NCBI GenBank assembly: GCA_963575745.1
Contig: CAUYUJ010014613.1
Span: forward strand, 61,548-125,547
Reading direction: 5' to 3'
Source: Prorocentrum cordatum
Taxonomy: Eukaryota; Sar; Dinophyceae; Prorocentrales; Prorocentraceae
DNA length: 64,000 bases
The stretch's first letter is position 1; every line of letters starts with the position of its first letter. A model generated the notes under the pieces. That model saw nothing but the letters and a program-made list of their open reading frames with translations, was not told the DNA's origin and ran no database searches. The translations under genes and the position numbers were made by a program. This document shows positions 42,865 through 55,258 of this stretch, piece by piece.

Positions 42865-44440
42865 ATTACCACGGATGAAAAATAATTATGGTTGATCCCC
42901 CTTCAGGTGACCATTGTGTTTTTCAATTGAAGTGCTTCTCCTGGGGCTCGCACCCTGTTTTTTAACAAAGGACAATCACTCGGCTCAAACTGTGCCCCTG
43001 GCCCCCGGCTTACAGCAACAACGGCTCCCGCCTGAGACTTCCTCACAATTTAGCCAGGACCCCCGCTCCCGCTTGAGAGTTCCTGGCATTTGTCTCAGGA
43101 GTCGTGCTCTCGCTTGGGACTTCCTTGCAATATACAGGAATCGCTCTCCCGTCGCTCTGGAATCGTGCTCTCGCTGGAAACTTGCTGGCACATTGCTTAA
43201 GAATCGTGCCTTTGCGTTGGAATCACCCGCGATGTACTCAAGCGCCGCGCTCTCGACACTCAGGCACCCAGGATTCGGGCTCACGTTTAGGACTCCCTCA
43301 CAGCTTATTTACGATTCGGGATCTCGCTGCCTGTCGTGGCCCCGTTGCAGCCCGTCGTGCCCCCCTCGCTTGCCTTCGTGGGCACGTTGCAGCCCTTTGT
43401 GGCCCCCTCGCTGCCCTTCGCGGCCCCGTTGCAGCCCGTCGTGGCCCCCTCGCTGCCCTTCATGGACCCGTTGCAACCATTCGTGGCCCCCTCGCTGCCC
43501 TTCGCGGACCCGTTGCAGCCCTTCGTGGCCCCCTCGCTGCCTTTCGTGGCCCCGTTGCAGCCCTTCGTGGTCCCCTCGCTGCCGTGCGTGGCCCCGTTGC
43601 AGCCCTTCGTATCCCCCTCGCTGCCCTGCGTGGCCCCGTTGCAGCCCTTCGTGGCCCCCTCGCTGCTCCTCGTGGCCCCGTTGCAGCCCGTCGTGGCCCC
43701 CTCGCTGCCTTCCGTGGCACCAAACATGTCTGCCCCTTGTGGCCCCCGCTCGTTCGCGCCGTCGTGACACCATGCGCATGCGCTTCATGGCCCCGCTGTC
43801 GCCCTTTGTGGTCCCCTCGCTGCCCTTCGTGGCCCCGTTTCTGCTCCTAGTGGCCCCGTCCTAGCTCCCTGTGGTCCAATATGCGTACGCCCTTCGTGGC
43901 CCCAGTCGTTCGCACCCGTCGTGGGCCCATGCGCATGCACTTCGCGGCCCCGCTGTCGCACTGTGTGGCCCCGTCGGTGTCTTGCGTGGCCCCGTTGCTA
44001 CCCTCAATAGCCCCGACGTTGCCCCTTGTGGACCAGCATTATCTGCCCTCCGTGGACCCCGCTCGTTCGCGCCCTTCGTGGCCCCATGCGCATGCCCTTC
44101 GTGGCTCCACCGTCGCCCTTCGGGGCCCCCTTCCTGCCCTTCGTGGCCCCGCTGTCGCTCTCGCTCTCGCTCTCGCTTTCGCTCGTCGTCGTCGTCGTCG
44201 TGGTCGTGGTCGGTCCCCTGTCCGCCCCTCTTGGGGTCGGGTTGCCGCCGGTCAGCGCTGCCGCTGGCCAGGCCGACGGTCCGCGGCCGCCCCGCCGCTT
44301 GCCAGGGCCCGGCCTGCAGGGAAGAAACATCTATCCGCCAAAAGGGTACGATCGAAAACGAAGAGGGCGTGTATCGATGGTTTTGGAAATACACGTTGAA
44401 TGACACTCGACCAGAAAAGAGCGAATAGTCTTACAATGAT
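42865..44440 (+). repeat. family T unit, copy 4, enlarged by a 42-bp minisatellite
   Basis: Head with GTTGATCCCC and GGGGCTCGCACCC, CGCGCTCTCG-type repeats, then the 42-bp array (43340-43735) and related CCCTTCGTGGCC repeats to about 44210. Tail GGGTACGATCGAAAACGAAG at 44344-44363. The insertion of the minisatellite doubles the unit. Confidence 0.75.
43340..43735 (+). repeat. 42-bp minisatellite
   Basis: GTTGCAGCCCNTCGTGGCCC recurs every 42 bp (43344, 43386, 43428 and on), nine to ten units. As 42 is a multiple of three, the frame gives a perfect 14-residue repeat, PLQPFVAPSLPFVA, on the plus strand. There is no ATG start and other frames are open too, so translation is not supported. Confidence 0.9.
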
Positions 44441-45655
44441 AGAACGCTAAAAGCTAAACAATTATTATTGTTGGACCTCCCCCAGGCGCCCTGGCGCTCT
44501 CGCCTCGGCGCCGGCTACATATTCATTGAAAATGAGGCTCACTCTCGAGCGGTTCGGGGGGGCACCCAAACCCGCCCCCCAACAACAACAGCGCTCCCGC
44601 TCGAGACTTCCTCCTTTTTTACTCATGGCCGGTGCTCTTGCTCGCCGCCGAAAGCCGCCGTCCCAACAAAACCAGCGCTCCCGATCGAGACTTCCTCCCG
44701 TTTTACCTTGGACTGGCGCGCTACTGTTTCTCTCATCGGGGCCACCCCCAGCAACAACAACGCTCCCGCTCGAGACTCCCCTTTTTTTACTCAAGGCGGT
44801 GCTCCTCCTCGCCGCCGAAAACCCCGACACGGCAAAACCAGCGCTCCCGCCCGATAGTTCCTCCGGTTTTACGCTGGACTTGTTGCGCCCTACTCTCTTT
44901 TGAAGTGGCACCGCTCCCAGCAGGAACAACGCTCTCGCTCGAGGCATCTTCCCTGTTTCCTTAGGGCGGTGATGTTCCTCGCCGCCGACAGCCCCCGTCC
45001 CGACAAAACCACGGTTCCCGCTCGAGGCTTCCTCCCTTCTTACTCGAGGCGATGTTCCTCCTCGCCGCCGACAGCCGCCGTCCTAACAAAATCAGCATTC
45101 CCGCTCGAGACGTCGTTCTGTTTTACGCTGGACTACCGCCCTACTCTCTTCAGCATTTGCGCCGCTCCCAGCAACACCGGCGGCCCTGCTCGAGACTTCC
45201 TCCCTTTCCATTCAGGGCCAGGTCTTTGCCTCGCCGCCGACAGCCCCCATCCCCACCAAGGCAATCCTGTCGCTCGATACTTCCTTTTGCTTTACCCTTG
45301 GCTGGGGCTCCACTGGCGGTCTCGCATCGGCGCAGCAAGGCGCGGGCATGTATTTTCGAGGCGGGATATGATGAAATTCCTCGGAGGAAGTGTTTGCAAG
45401 ACTTCATTGGGCGGGGAATCTGGGAATGGGAATAACGGACCCCGCTATAGAACAATAGTTCCCCATGATGGGGATGGTTATCATGATGGTCGCATGCTAC
45501 GTGTGGAAACGTCGCGCGTAAGGGTGCAATTGTTGTTGTTGTTTCTGTGTATGTTGTTGCTGTCGTTGTTGTACTTGTTGTTGCTGCTGTTGTTGTTGTT
45601 GTTGATGTCGTTATTGTCGTTGCTGTTGTTGCTGCTGTTGTTGTTCTTGTTGTTG
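44441..45655 (+). repeat. divergent T-like unit with about 85-bp repeats
   Basis: Nine or so units of about 85 bp share GCTCCCGCTCGAGACTTCCT, CTCGCCGCCGA and a CCAACAAAACCAG block (44570-45330). The T tail is not recognisable. It ends in GTT/GCT repeats (45528-45655). It sits between copies 4 and 6 and is taken as a changed T unit. Confidence 0.7.
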
Positions 45656-46430
45656 AACCTTCATTATACACATACGTATTGTTGATCCCCCCGGTGCCCA
45701 TTTGGTTTTTCAATTAACATGCTCCTCCTGGGGCTCGTAACCTGTGTTTTTACAGGGGGAAATCTTGAGGCTCAAACTATGTTGTTGGCCTCCAGTTTAC
45801 AACAACAGCGGCTCCCGCCTGAATGATGTCCTCACAATTTATTTTAAGATCGCGCTCTCGCGCGGGACTTCCTCATCTTGTATGCAGGAATCGCACTCGC
45901 GCGTGGTGCTTCCTCACAATTTTTGGCGGCGCCATCCCCCCCAAGACTCAGGAATCACGCTATCGCTTTGGATTCCCTGGCGATTTGCTTGTCAATCGCG
46001 CTGTCGCTCGAAACTTCCTTGCCATTCATCTTGGATTGAAGCTTCAGCGACTCGCCCGCTCGACCAGGCCGTCTGGGCCCGTCCGCGTATGTGCCCGTTA
46101 CGGCCCGCCCGCCCGCCCGCCCGTCTGGCTCTGCCGCCTGTACTCCTGCACATAACCCTCCTCCTGCAAATCTCTCTTGTGCCCCATCCTTCTCCCTCCC
46201 TCTTGTCTCTTCCCTCTTCAGTTTTAAGGGCTGCATCGAATAGACGCGGCGCAGGGATGACATATCCCCAAGGGGGTACGATCGAAAACGAAGAGGGCGG
46301 GTATGAAGGGTTGGAGATATATGTGGTAAGTTGCGCACGAACCGATAAGAGCGAACAGTCCTAAACTGATGTGTTGTTGATTGTTTGCTTGTTTGCTCGT
46401 TTGTTTGTTTGTTTGCTTTTTCTTCTCACG
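45656..46430 (+). repeat. family T unit, copy 6
   Basis: Head with ATTGTTGATCCCCCCGGTG, GGGGCTCGTAACC, CGCGCTCTCGCGC repeats, C/T-rich part, tail GGGTACGATCGAAAACGAAG (46276-46295), then GTTT repeats. Confidence 0.8.
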
Positions 46431-47389
46431 ACGCTAAGACCATTCTGCTCCCTGGGGCCGCTTTGCTGGCCCATCGGGAACGTCCAAGGAGCGGGACGTC
46501 CAAGGGGGGGCTCGCAGATATGTGCGCGGACGAAAGGGGGGGGACCAGGGGATAGGTTGAAAGAAGACGAGGTTGGCACGAAATCTGGGGAGATATCATG
46601 CCCCAGTCCACGGTGTTCTCCCCCGTCCAGTATATCACCGCCCTCTTGGCCGCCCGGGGTCCGACACGCTGGCTGCAGGTCCCCGCAGTCGAGAGCAGCC
46701 CCCTGAAACCGAAATGACGGAACAACGACTTTTTTCGTCGGCGGCGAGGCGGCGAACTCCGCTCCAGCGACAAGCTAGACAGGGGCACTAGCTAGCGAAG
46801 TGGCCGGCAGGCAAAGAGAGAAGGGGGGACGGCGGAGAAGAAAAAAGGACGTTCAGACGCCCAGACGGAGCAAAGACACCCGTCGTGCGTTTCCTCCCGC
46901 CGTTCCCGAAGCACAGAGCCGTCGCCTGTGCCCCAACCCTGCCCTGGCGCGCGGCCTGCCGAGACTTTCCGGGCGGAGCCGGCCGAAGCGACGAGGGCGC
47001 CCTGGGATCCTCCACAGGAGGCCGGAGCGAGTTGGCACCCGCCTCTCTCCTCCTCATCCCCAGGAGGTCCCTCGAGGCCCCGCAACATCCAAGCCCGCTT
47101 CGAGATACCGTGATCCTCCTCTTGCTCCTCCTCCTTCCCCCTCCTCCTCCTCCTCCTTCCCGTCCTCCTCGTTTTGCTTCGGCAGAAAACCATCATACAG
47201 CTGAACGGACGCCGCTCCGTCGTGGCATTGTTGGCGCGTGATGACGACAACATACAAGACGAGTCAAATTACCGAACTTGGCAGATATAATTTTTTGCGG
47301 GGGGGACATCCTACTCCATCCCTTCTCCTTATAAGCAACTCCTCCCTGTCGCACCCCCAGACGTGTCGGCAGTGTGGGCCGGGCGTTTT
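46431..47389. other. unassigned GC-rich stretch
   Basis: Several overlapping open frames on both strands, no domain. A CTC-rich run lies at 47115-47170. Confidence 0.35.
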
Positions 47390-47935
47390 GTCTGAGACCT
47401 CGCCGTTAATTAATGATCCTGGAGCTGGAACTTTGCAGTCATTTCGCGGATGGAAAGCGTGTCGTTGTCAAATTGAGACTCTCGTATTAGCGCCACGCAC
47501 ATTCGTGTAAACAAGTTGCGACAGTTTCACGGGTGGCGGGAGGGTGGTTTCCATCATGATGTGGCTATCGGGTTAGCGCCGTGAGCATTCGTCTTAAAAG
47601 TTTGCAGCAGCTTCTCGGATGGAGGGCGGGCCTTTTTCAACATGTGGCTCTCGCCTCAGCGCCGCTCACATCCGTTAAACAAAAAGCTGCAACAATTTCA
47701 CGGATGGATGGTGGGTGGTTTTCAGAATGTGGTTCTCGTTTTATTGCCGCACTCACTCATTGAACATGTGGTAGCGATTTGGAGGAATCGCATGGTCGAA
47801 GTCCCAGGGATGGTGTTCTGGCGCGATTTAGGATTGTCAGGGTGCAACAGTCACATTGACTCGCGGTGTTGAAATCTCAGGCGGGTGTTCTGGCCTGATT
47901 TAGACATGTCAAGACCCACCAGTCACCCTGATCCG
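47390..47935. repeat. about 85-bp tandem repeat plus a 75-bp duplication
   Basis: TCG.RTTAGCGCCR or a variant recurs near 47482, 47566, 47649 and 47736, with GGATGG.GG.GGG in each unit. 47811-47870 and 47885-47940 repeat GTGTTCTGGCSYGATTTAG. Confidence 0.75.
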
Positions 47936-48099
47936 CCGCGTTCCGCATTGAATATACATGCCTATGGGGGTCCATGAAGAAGGAACTTTGAGGGACTGTG
48001 TGTATTGCAACATCGTGGATGTATCTTGGATTTACGCTGGTCCTCCTCCGCCTCATCTCCCTCTTGGGTCTCCCGCTTCGCTTCGCCGCCACCGCTGGA

Positions 48100-48955
48100 G
48101 GTCTCTTGAGGCCCCGAGCAATAAAAGTACGCCTAGGAATCATGTCATCCTCATCTTGCTCCTCCTCGTCCTCCTCCTCCTCCCCTTCCTCCTCATCCTC
48201 CGCCTCCTCGTGATTCTTCATTTGGAAAGGGGCATCATCAACCACACCAATCAATTATTAACTGCGGCTGAAATCCTCCTCCTCCTCCTTCTGCTCCTGT
48301 CCTTTCGGAAAGGGGCATCATCAACAACACCAATCAAAAATCAACTGCGGCTGAAATCCTCCTCCTTCTCCTCCTCCTGATCCTCCTTTTGGAAAGGGAC
48401 ATCATGAACCAGACCCAACAATTATCAACTGCGGCTGAAATCCTCCTCCTCCTCCTCCTCCTCCCCTTCCTCCTCCTCCTCCTTCTCCTCCTCCTCCTCT
48501 TTCTCCTGATCCTCCTTTCTTAAAGGGGCATCATCAACCACACCAAAAGAGGGATGTTGGTGGAAGGTTTTACTCCCACATCGTCGATGACTCTTGGGTT
48601 TACGCTGGTCCTCCTTCTCCTCCTCCTTCTCGTCCTCCTCCCGTTCCTCCTCCTCCTCCTCCTCCTCCTCCTGATCCTCCTTTTGGAAGGGGGCATCATT
48701 AACCATACCAATCAAATATCAACTGCAGCTGAAATCCTCCTCCTCCTCCTTCTCTTCCTCCTCCTCCTGATCCTCCTTTTGGAAGGGGGCATCATGAACC
48801 ATACCAATCAATCATCAACTGCGGCTGAAATTTTCCTCCTCCTCTCCCTTCTGCTCCTGATCCTCCTTTTGGGAATGGGCATCATCAACCATACCAATCA
48901 AATATCAATTGCGGCTGAAATCCTCCTCCTCCTCCTCCTCTCCCTCCTGGGTCGC
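48100..48955. repeat. irregular 80- to 160-bp tandem repeat with CTC runs
   Basis: GGGGCATCATCAACCACACC or a variant occurs near 48228, 48309, 48400, 48527, 48690, 48786 and 48880, followed by ATCAACTGCGGCTGAAATCC and a CTC run of changing length. Run-length changes explain the uneven period. Confidence 0.9.
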
Positions 48956-49087
48956 TCGCTCCGCTTTGACAAGCGGCGGCGCCTCAGCGTTGGCCTTCAT
49001 CGCTGGTGCGGCCATGGCCTGCCCTGCGCTTGGGCGCGGGCCTGCGCTGCTTAAGAGCGGCCTGGGCCACAGCGGACAGCAGCCAGG

Positions 49088-49127
<40 letters not shown>

Positions 49128-49680
49128 AGTCGTGGTCGTCATTGTCGTCGTCGTGGTCATCGTCGTCTCTGAACTTTCAGTTCTGAGAACAGGACTCCGT
49201 ATGCCACACCTGTGTTCTCGTTGTTAGCGTGGTGCCTCCACCTTCCTCCTCTCCCTCGTCTTTCCTGACCGCCTCGCCCCTTCTCCTACCCGCTCGTCGT
49301 GCTCAAGCTCCGCCCCGCCCGATAGGGTCCACCCGCCCGGCACGCCCACCATCGGGCCCGCCCGCCGACACACCCGCAAGGGGGGGCGCCCGCCACCGGC
49401 CCGCTCGTCAGAGTCCGCCCGTCGGGCCCGGCTCTTCTACCATGCCTGGATCTAAGCCGGAGGTTGCTGCGTGAATAGTTTTAGTCAGCGACCGCAGGCG
49501 AGAGCGCCAGCGGCGCGTCGAGTCAGAGCGGGCCGCGCAGAGACGAATTGACCCAAAGCCGATGGGCCGGAGCCCCACGCGGCACCTCGGCGGGCAGGCC
49601 GGCGAGTGGAAGGGGTGCTGGCTGCGGCTGCCAGGGTAGCTGCACTGCCAGGGGTTGCACGCATGCAACGAGCTGCAGAG
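48956..49680. other. GC-rich spacer with a GTC microsatellite
   Basis: GTC repeats at 49090-49165. CCCGCCCG-rich DNA around 49310-49430. No gene is recognised. Confidence 0.45.
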
Positions 49681-49765
49681 GGGCAAGGTTGCTACGTTAA
49701 TAGACGAAGGGGGCGGGAGTCGAGGGTGTAGGGTATACATGGTGAGTTAAACGAGGGCAGCGAAG
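49681..49765 (+). repeat. isolated T-family tail
   Basis: GACGAAGGGGGCGGGAGTCGAGG and GGTATACATGGTGAGTT follow the T tail, without the rest of the unit. Confidence 0.55.
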
Positions 49766-50167
49766 GCGCAATCTCTTAGAAACTGCTGCTGTCATTGTCA
49801 TCGTCGTCGTCGGCGTCGTCGGGAGGGGGGGGGGAGGAGGGGGGAGATGATGGAGGGAGAAGGAGAGACGAGCGAGGAGGGATGAAGGGGAGGGAGAAGG
49901 GAGGGGAAGGATGGAGGAAGGAGAGGGTGATGGATGGACGGAGGGAGGGAGGGGGAGGAATGAGGAAGAAGATAAGTGATACTTGAGGGAGATGAGCAGG
50001 AGGAGGAGGAGGAGGAGGAGGAGGAGGAGGCAGCGAGTGAGTGAGGGAGGAGGCAAGGACCCCCCTACCACCCCTTCCTCAAAACCGCATGAATCTGGCG
50101 CGACCCCAATGAAGGGAAAGCTTCCTATTGCATGGGCGCAGTGCTTGCATTGCTTTGAATTGGTTCG
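49766..50167. repeat. low-complexity tract: GTC, G-rich and GGA runs
   Basis: GTC repeats (49797-49820), GGAGGG purine-rich DNA (49822-49980) and GGA repeats (49996-50030). No gene is seen. Confidence 0.7.
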
Positions 50168-50245
50168 GAACCCGAGGAATCCGAGGAACTCGAGGAACCC
50201 GAGAACCCGAGGAGCCCGAGGAACCCGAGGAATCCGAGGAATCTC
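50168..50245. repeat. 9-bp minisatellite CCGAGGAAC
   Basis: About eight units of CCGAGGAAC/T with one 8-bp unit that breaks the phase. Confidence 0.85.
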
Positions 50246-51485
50246 CGCGGAACGGGCAACGTGCCCCCCCCCCCCCACACCCCCTCCGAGGCACCATCCT
50301 TCTTAACCAAAGGAGAACCCCTGAGGCAAGCCTAATTGGGAACAGATCTAGCAAACCTGGTCAGCAAACCTGATCCTCGTAGTCCTTCCCTCTCTTGTTT
50401 TTCTCTTCCTTCTCCTCCTTCCCTCCCTTCCTTGCCCCGCTTCCCTCCTTTATCCCTCCCTATCCCTTCTTCTTCATGCTTTCTCCTCCTTGTCCTTCTT
50501 GTCCTCCTCCCTGTTCACTCCTTCTATCTCCTCCTCTGTCGTTGGCAACGGCTGGGCGAGGTTAACAAAACGGGTCAGGACGGTGCCCAGGATGGTTCTG
50601 GTGAACAGTCTTGGGCGGATTCTGGCTGGAGAGAGAGAACGAGAGGCCATAGAGAGAGAGGGATAGACAGAGGCAGAGATAGAGAGAGAGATAGCGACAG
50701 AGAGACAGAGAGACAGAAAGAGAGAGACGAGGGAGGAGGAGGAGGGTGAGGAGGAACATGATGATGTTCCTATGCTGTATCGTGGTTTCTAGAAAGGTTT
50801 CTGGATTGTCTCGGGGGCTCCAGAGGGCTCCAGGGGAGGGGGGAGGATGGAGGGGATGGGCAGCTGGCAAACCCATTCAACAGACTTGGTAAGTCAAGGG
50901 TCAAGGAAACCTGCCCAGACAGCAGTGGAAGCGCTGCTTCTTTGGGCAAACGCATGCGTGTGCACCAATCGCGACCTGAGGACACATGCAGTGCGGTCGT
51001 TTGGGCTCCTCTGTGGGTGAAGGGGCCTGCTGGGAGGAGCTTGCGTAGGAAGGAGGATGTATGGCGTAGGAGGGAGGGCGGAGGAATTGGGGATGATTGA
51101 TCAAAGAGGGTGGCTGATCAGGAGGGGAGGGGGAGGGGGAGGAGGAGGAGGATGATGATGAGGCGGAGGAGGACGAGGATACCGAGGAGGATGAGGGGGG
51201 GGGGATCGGAGAAGGAGGAGGTTGTAGGCGGAGGTATTAGGAAATGGGTGGGGGGATGACAGGCATGCTGCTGCAGAGAGAGGAAGCGAAGTGTGAGCCG
51301 ATTGTTTCTTGCACGCGGACGCCCTGACCAAATTCACAGGGAGGAGAGGGAGGAAGGAGGAACAAGAGACTGAGGAGGGATCGTACTAGGGAATACATGG
51401 AGGAATGGAAGAGGCGGAATATTGAGCAAGAGACGGAGGAGGAAAGCTGGACATGAATAAAGAACATGCGGACGAGGAACGTACT
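50246..51485. other. low-complexity and unassigned DNA
   Basis: C/T-rich at 50380-50540, GAGAGA-rich at 50630-50735, GGA-rich at 51120-51230. No gene, RNA or dispersed family is recognised. Confidence 0.5.
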
Positions 51486-51592
51486 AATTACGATACTGCT
51501 GATAGGGAATATGATGGTGACTACAATGATGATGCTGCTGCTGATGATGATGATCATGACGCTGCTGCTGATGATGATGATGATGGTGCTGA

Positions 51593-51690
<98 letters not shown>

Positions 51691-51822
51691 GTGGTGAGGA
51701 TGTTGAGGATGATGACGACGATGCCGACGACAACAGCGACGACCACGAGGATCATTACGTGATGATGATGATGGTGGTGGTGATGATGACTAATACGATG
51801 ATGATGCTGCTGATGATGATGC

Positions 51823-51866
<44 letters not shown>

Positions 51867-52110
51867 GTGACGCTGATGATGAGAATGCTGTTGCTGATGA
51901 TGATGCTGATACTGATGATGATGCTGATGCTGATGATGCTGATGATGCTGATGATGCTGATGCGGCTGCTGTTGATGATGATGATGATTATGGTATCGAT
52001 GATGGCGATGATGCTTATGATAATGATGTTGATGATGATGGTGATGCTAATGCGATGGTGGTGCTGATTCTGAGTATAAAGATGATGGTGATGGTGATGG
52101 TAGATAGGTG
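51486..52110. repeat. (GAT)n microsatellite with GCT interruptions
   Basis: About 600 bp of GAT/GCT triplets, one of the longest simple arrays in the window. It reads as poly-Met, poly-Asp or poly-Ile in different frames; none is taken as coding. Confidence 0.95.
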
Positions 52111-53559
52111 GGAGTCAGGATCACTTTACATATTATGGTTGCAAAGAGGAAGTGGCGGCGGAAGAAAAAGATGGGACGTCCCTTGGAACCCGTGAAAAAT
52201 AGAGTCCCCTAGCCCTGCCAACCCACCCAACAATCCCCCCTCCTTAATTCCCATCGTCCGTAATCCTCCGTCCCCCCCTTCCTCCACGTAGTAGCTGCTG
52301 CTCCCCTTCCATATCCATCTCGTCGTCGTCCTCCTCGTCCTCCACCTCCTCGTCCTTGTGCTCAACCAGCACCTCCTACTCTCCAGATTATCTGGCTCCT
52401 TCTCGTCCTCCTCCGACCCGTCGTCGTCCAGCTCCTCCTCCTCCTCCTCCTCCTCCCTCCCCCTTCTTCCTCTCCTCTATGTACGTATCTTCTCATCTCC
52501 TCCTCCCCTCCCTCTCTCCTCCCCTCCTTCCCTTCATCCCCCCTCCTCCCTCCACAATTACACATTGCACACTATGAATACTTCTCTACTCTCCCCCCCG
52601 AATCTAATAAACAAATAGCCTGCCCCCTCCGCAACTTCATGTTCCACATACAGGATTCAATGATTTGGGTTTTCCTTTTCTCCAATGCGACGCTTTCGCT
52701 GCCCCTCCGCGTATGGTTTGTTACACCAGATGCGCGCTAACTGTGTTTGCTTGCGCGTTGCCAAAGCGACTGGTGGATTTTTTCCAGAGGGGCGATCTCG
52801 ATTCATCTTTAATCATGGAGCACTAAGCCGGGTAACGCCTAAACGGGGTAACAGACCCACCATGGGATCCAGGTGGAAAAACTTCAACGACCAGAACTAA
52901 CAAATGCACTGCATTTTTTCTGCACCGCCAAAAACATTGCACTGCAATTTGTTGGCAACTAATTGCGGAAAAACTGCAAACAAGCCCCACAGACCGGGTA
53001 ACAGAGGGCCCAAAACAAAAAGTTGCAGTGCGGCAGCCAACAATGTGCAACGCAGCCAGCATGTGGAAGGTGCTGCATCGAAGAAAACTGCACTGCAACA
53101 AAAGGGCTATTTGATGCCTCGAACCGGCCGTTTCCTGTTACTCCGTCTGCTGTTACCCGTCTCTGGCTCCCTGATTTAACTTCATTTCAACACGTCCGGC
53201 TCTTCGAACATGGAGCTACCGTCTCATCGCTGGCTCCATGTCCGTGTTCTCGGCCAATCTCAATCATCTCGGCCCTTCTCACTCACTGGTGCTGCCGCTG
53301 TAGCGTTAACCTCATTCCGCACTTCCCTCCTTCAAAATGACGCTCCCGCTGCATCGAGCACCTCCAAAAATTCCGCCACAACGCTCACCCGTAAGATCCA
53401 GCAATCGGAAGCCTTCCAATGATCCGCCAAAACGGGCACACCCCAAAGAACTGCCACAACGTTCGCCGTAAACCAACTGAACCAATAAAACGATCACACT
53501 CAAATAACGGACACCATTAACGACCCGCTATTTTCATGAGAGCCAGGGGGGGCGCGGGA
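52111..53559. other. unassigned stretch
   Basis: C/T-rich at 52330-52560. The motif GGGTAACAGA occurs near 52854 and 52995, and TTGCACTGCAA-like palindromes lie at 52900-53110. No credible reading frame was found. Confidence 0.35.
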
Positions 53560-53575
53560 GGGTCACTAGTGACCC
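53560..53575. other. perfect 16-bp palindrome
   Basis: GGGTCACTAGTGACCC, followed by GCGCGGGTCACC, which repeats half of it. No neighbouring gene gives it a role. Confidence 0.7.
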
Positions 53576-53649
53576 GCGCGGGTCACCTGTGAGCGGGCAG
53601 CTTTAGCAGGCCCAGACCGCACCCAGACGATCCACTTACCCTCTAAGAA

Positions 53650-53815
53650 ACCTGGTGCCATGCCTTGACATGCACTGCGGCGTTGTGTTCTGTGCTGCTC
53701 TCCGATGCCATGCTTTGCTTTTGAATTCTTTGTGTTGTCATGGTTCACCTCACCATGCTCTGCTGTCTTTTCTATGGCATGCTCTGCCGTGCTCTACCAT
53801 GCATCGCGTACCCTC
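53650..53815. repeat. CATGC/TGCTCTGC-rich low-complexity tract
   Basis: CCATGC and CTCTGC recur many times with irregular spacing over about 165 bp. Confidence 0.5.
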
Positions 53816-53924
53816 TGGGGATCACTGTCGTACTCGACGTCCGACGGAGCGAATGGAGAACATATCTACGCCATGGCAAGGGATGCGAGGGAGTGACGTC
53901 AGATATGATATGACGCGAGCGCAC

Positions 53925-54128
53925 CTAGAAGGGAAACAAAAAGTGTCATAAACATAAAAACTCGGAGGTCTGCGCGGATGCCTCGGATCGGCGCTGGACC
54001 CCCCTCCCTGGCGCGCGGAGCGCGCCAGGGGCGGCGCCGGAGGCGCCGCCGGGGGGCCCCAGCGCCGATCCGAGAAATCCGCGCGGACCTCCGAGCGTTT
54101 ATGTTTATGTCACTTTTTGTTCCCCTAG
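53925..54128. mobile_element. foldback element with about 80-bp inverted arms
   Basis: The left arm (CTAGAAGGGAAACAAAAAGTG, CATAAACATAAA, CTCGGAGGTC, GATCGGCGCTGG) pairs with the right arm read in reverse. The centre holds two further hairpins (CTGGCGCGCGGAGCGCGCCAG and GGCGCCGGAGGCGCC). It is probably a MITE-like foldback. The right end is exactly at the assembly gap, so the true end is unknown. Confidence 0.85.
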
Positions 54129-54228
54129 NNNNNNNNNNNNNNNNNNNNNNNNNNNNNNNNNNNNNNNNNNNNNNNNNNNNNNNNNNNNNNNNNNNNNNNN
54201 NNNNNNNNNNNNNNNNNNNNNNNNNNNN
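54129..54228. other. assembly gap, 100 N
   Basis: Exactly 100 N, the usual filler for a gap of unknown length. The real distance between the flanks is not known. Confidence 0.99.
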
Positions 54229-55258
54229 GAAGTCTCAGGCGAAACGCCCGGCCCGCCCTAAAACTGGCCTCGGGGTGCGACAGGAAGAAATTATTTAGAA
54301 GGCAAAAGAATGGAGGACGATGGTCCAGCTCCCCGCACCTGGACAAACCGCCCGGTGTAAAAAAACGCAACGCCCAGATCTCAGGGACAGCACTCTGTGA
54401 ATGCACTGGATGAGCAACCATTGGATATATGAGGAACCCAGGGTCAGGAAGCCAGTGGAACACCGACCCAGGCTTGGCCATGGATACCACCACCGCCCTC
54501 ATCAGACAAGGAATCCTCCAGGATCTGAAGCCTCCTGGGCACATTCCTCACCGACCGCTCCCGCCGTAGCAGACGCCAGCAGCACAAGGAGGTGAGGGGC
54601 GGGGGCCGCCGGCGCCTTGGGCGTGGACGCCCAGGTCCTGGAGAGTCGATTCACCGACCCCTGCCCCCATGGGCGTCGTGGCCTGGGCCTCACTGGCCGA
54701 TCTACCCCCCCAGATGGGGATATATGATCCCGGCTCCCGGTCCGGCGGACCTCCCCCCCCCAGACGGGATGGGTCCCAGGACTCGGCGGGCCCCCCCCCC
54801 CTAATGCGATGGGGGGGGGACGACTTCGCCGCCGTCGTCGTCGCCGTCGTCGTCGTCGTCGCCGTCTTCGTCGTCGCCGTCGTCGCCGTCGTCGTCCCTC
54901 CCTCTCCCCCGTCCCTCCTCTCCCGTCGCCCCCACATGTCCCCCTTGCTCCACATCCCCTCTCTCACGCCTTCTCTGGAACGAAGAGGCGGAAACGGAGG
55001 CAGAGGCAGACGACGACGGCGGCGAAGTTGCACCACACCACACTCACAGGCCACAAGCCACACCACACCCACAGGGGGTAGGGGGGCCGGGCCCATCGGG
55101 GGGGGGCTCAATACCATCAGCATGGTGTGGGGGGGGGGGGGGCACCCGGGACCTGGATCATATGTAGGCTGCTCCCTCCGGGCTTCGAGGGGCATTATCC
55201 CCAACTGGGGTGTTGAGGTGGTGGGGGTCTGGATGGGGTCATGTTGTTCCCATCCTAC
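54229..55258. other. unassigned stretch with GTC/GCC repeats
   Basis: 54830-54895 is a GTC/GCC run; C- and G-runs occur near 54790 and 55128. Frames open on the minus strand next to the gap (54240-54544) have a fairly balanced composition but no recognised domain. Confidence 0.35.
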
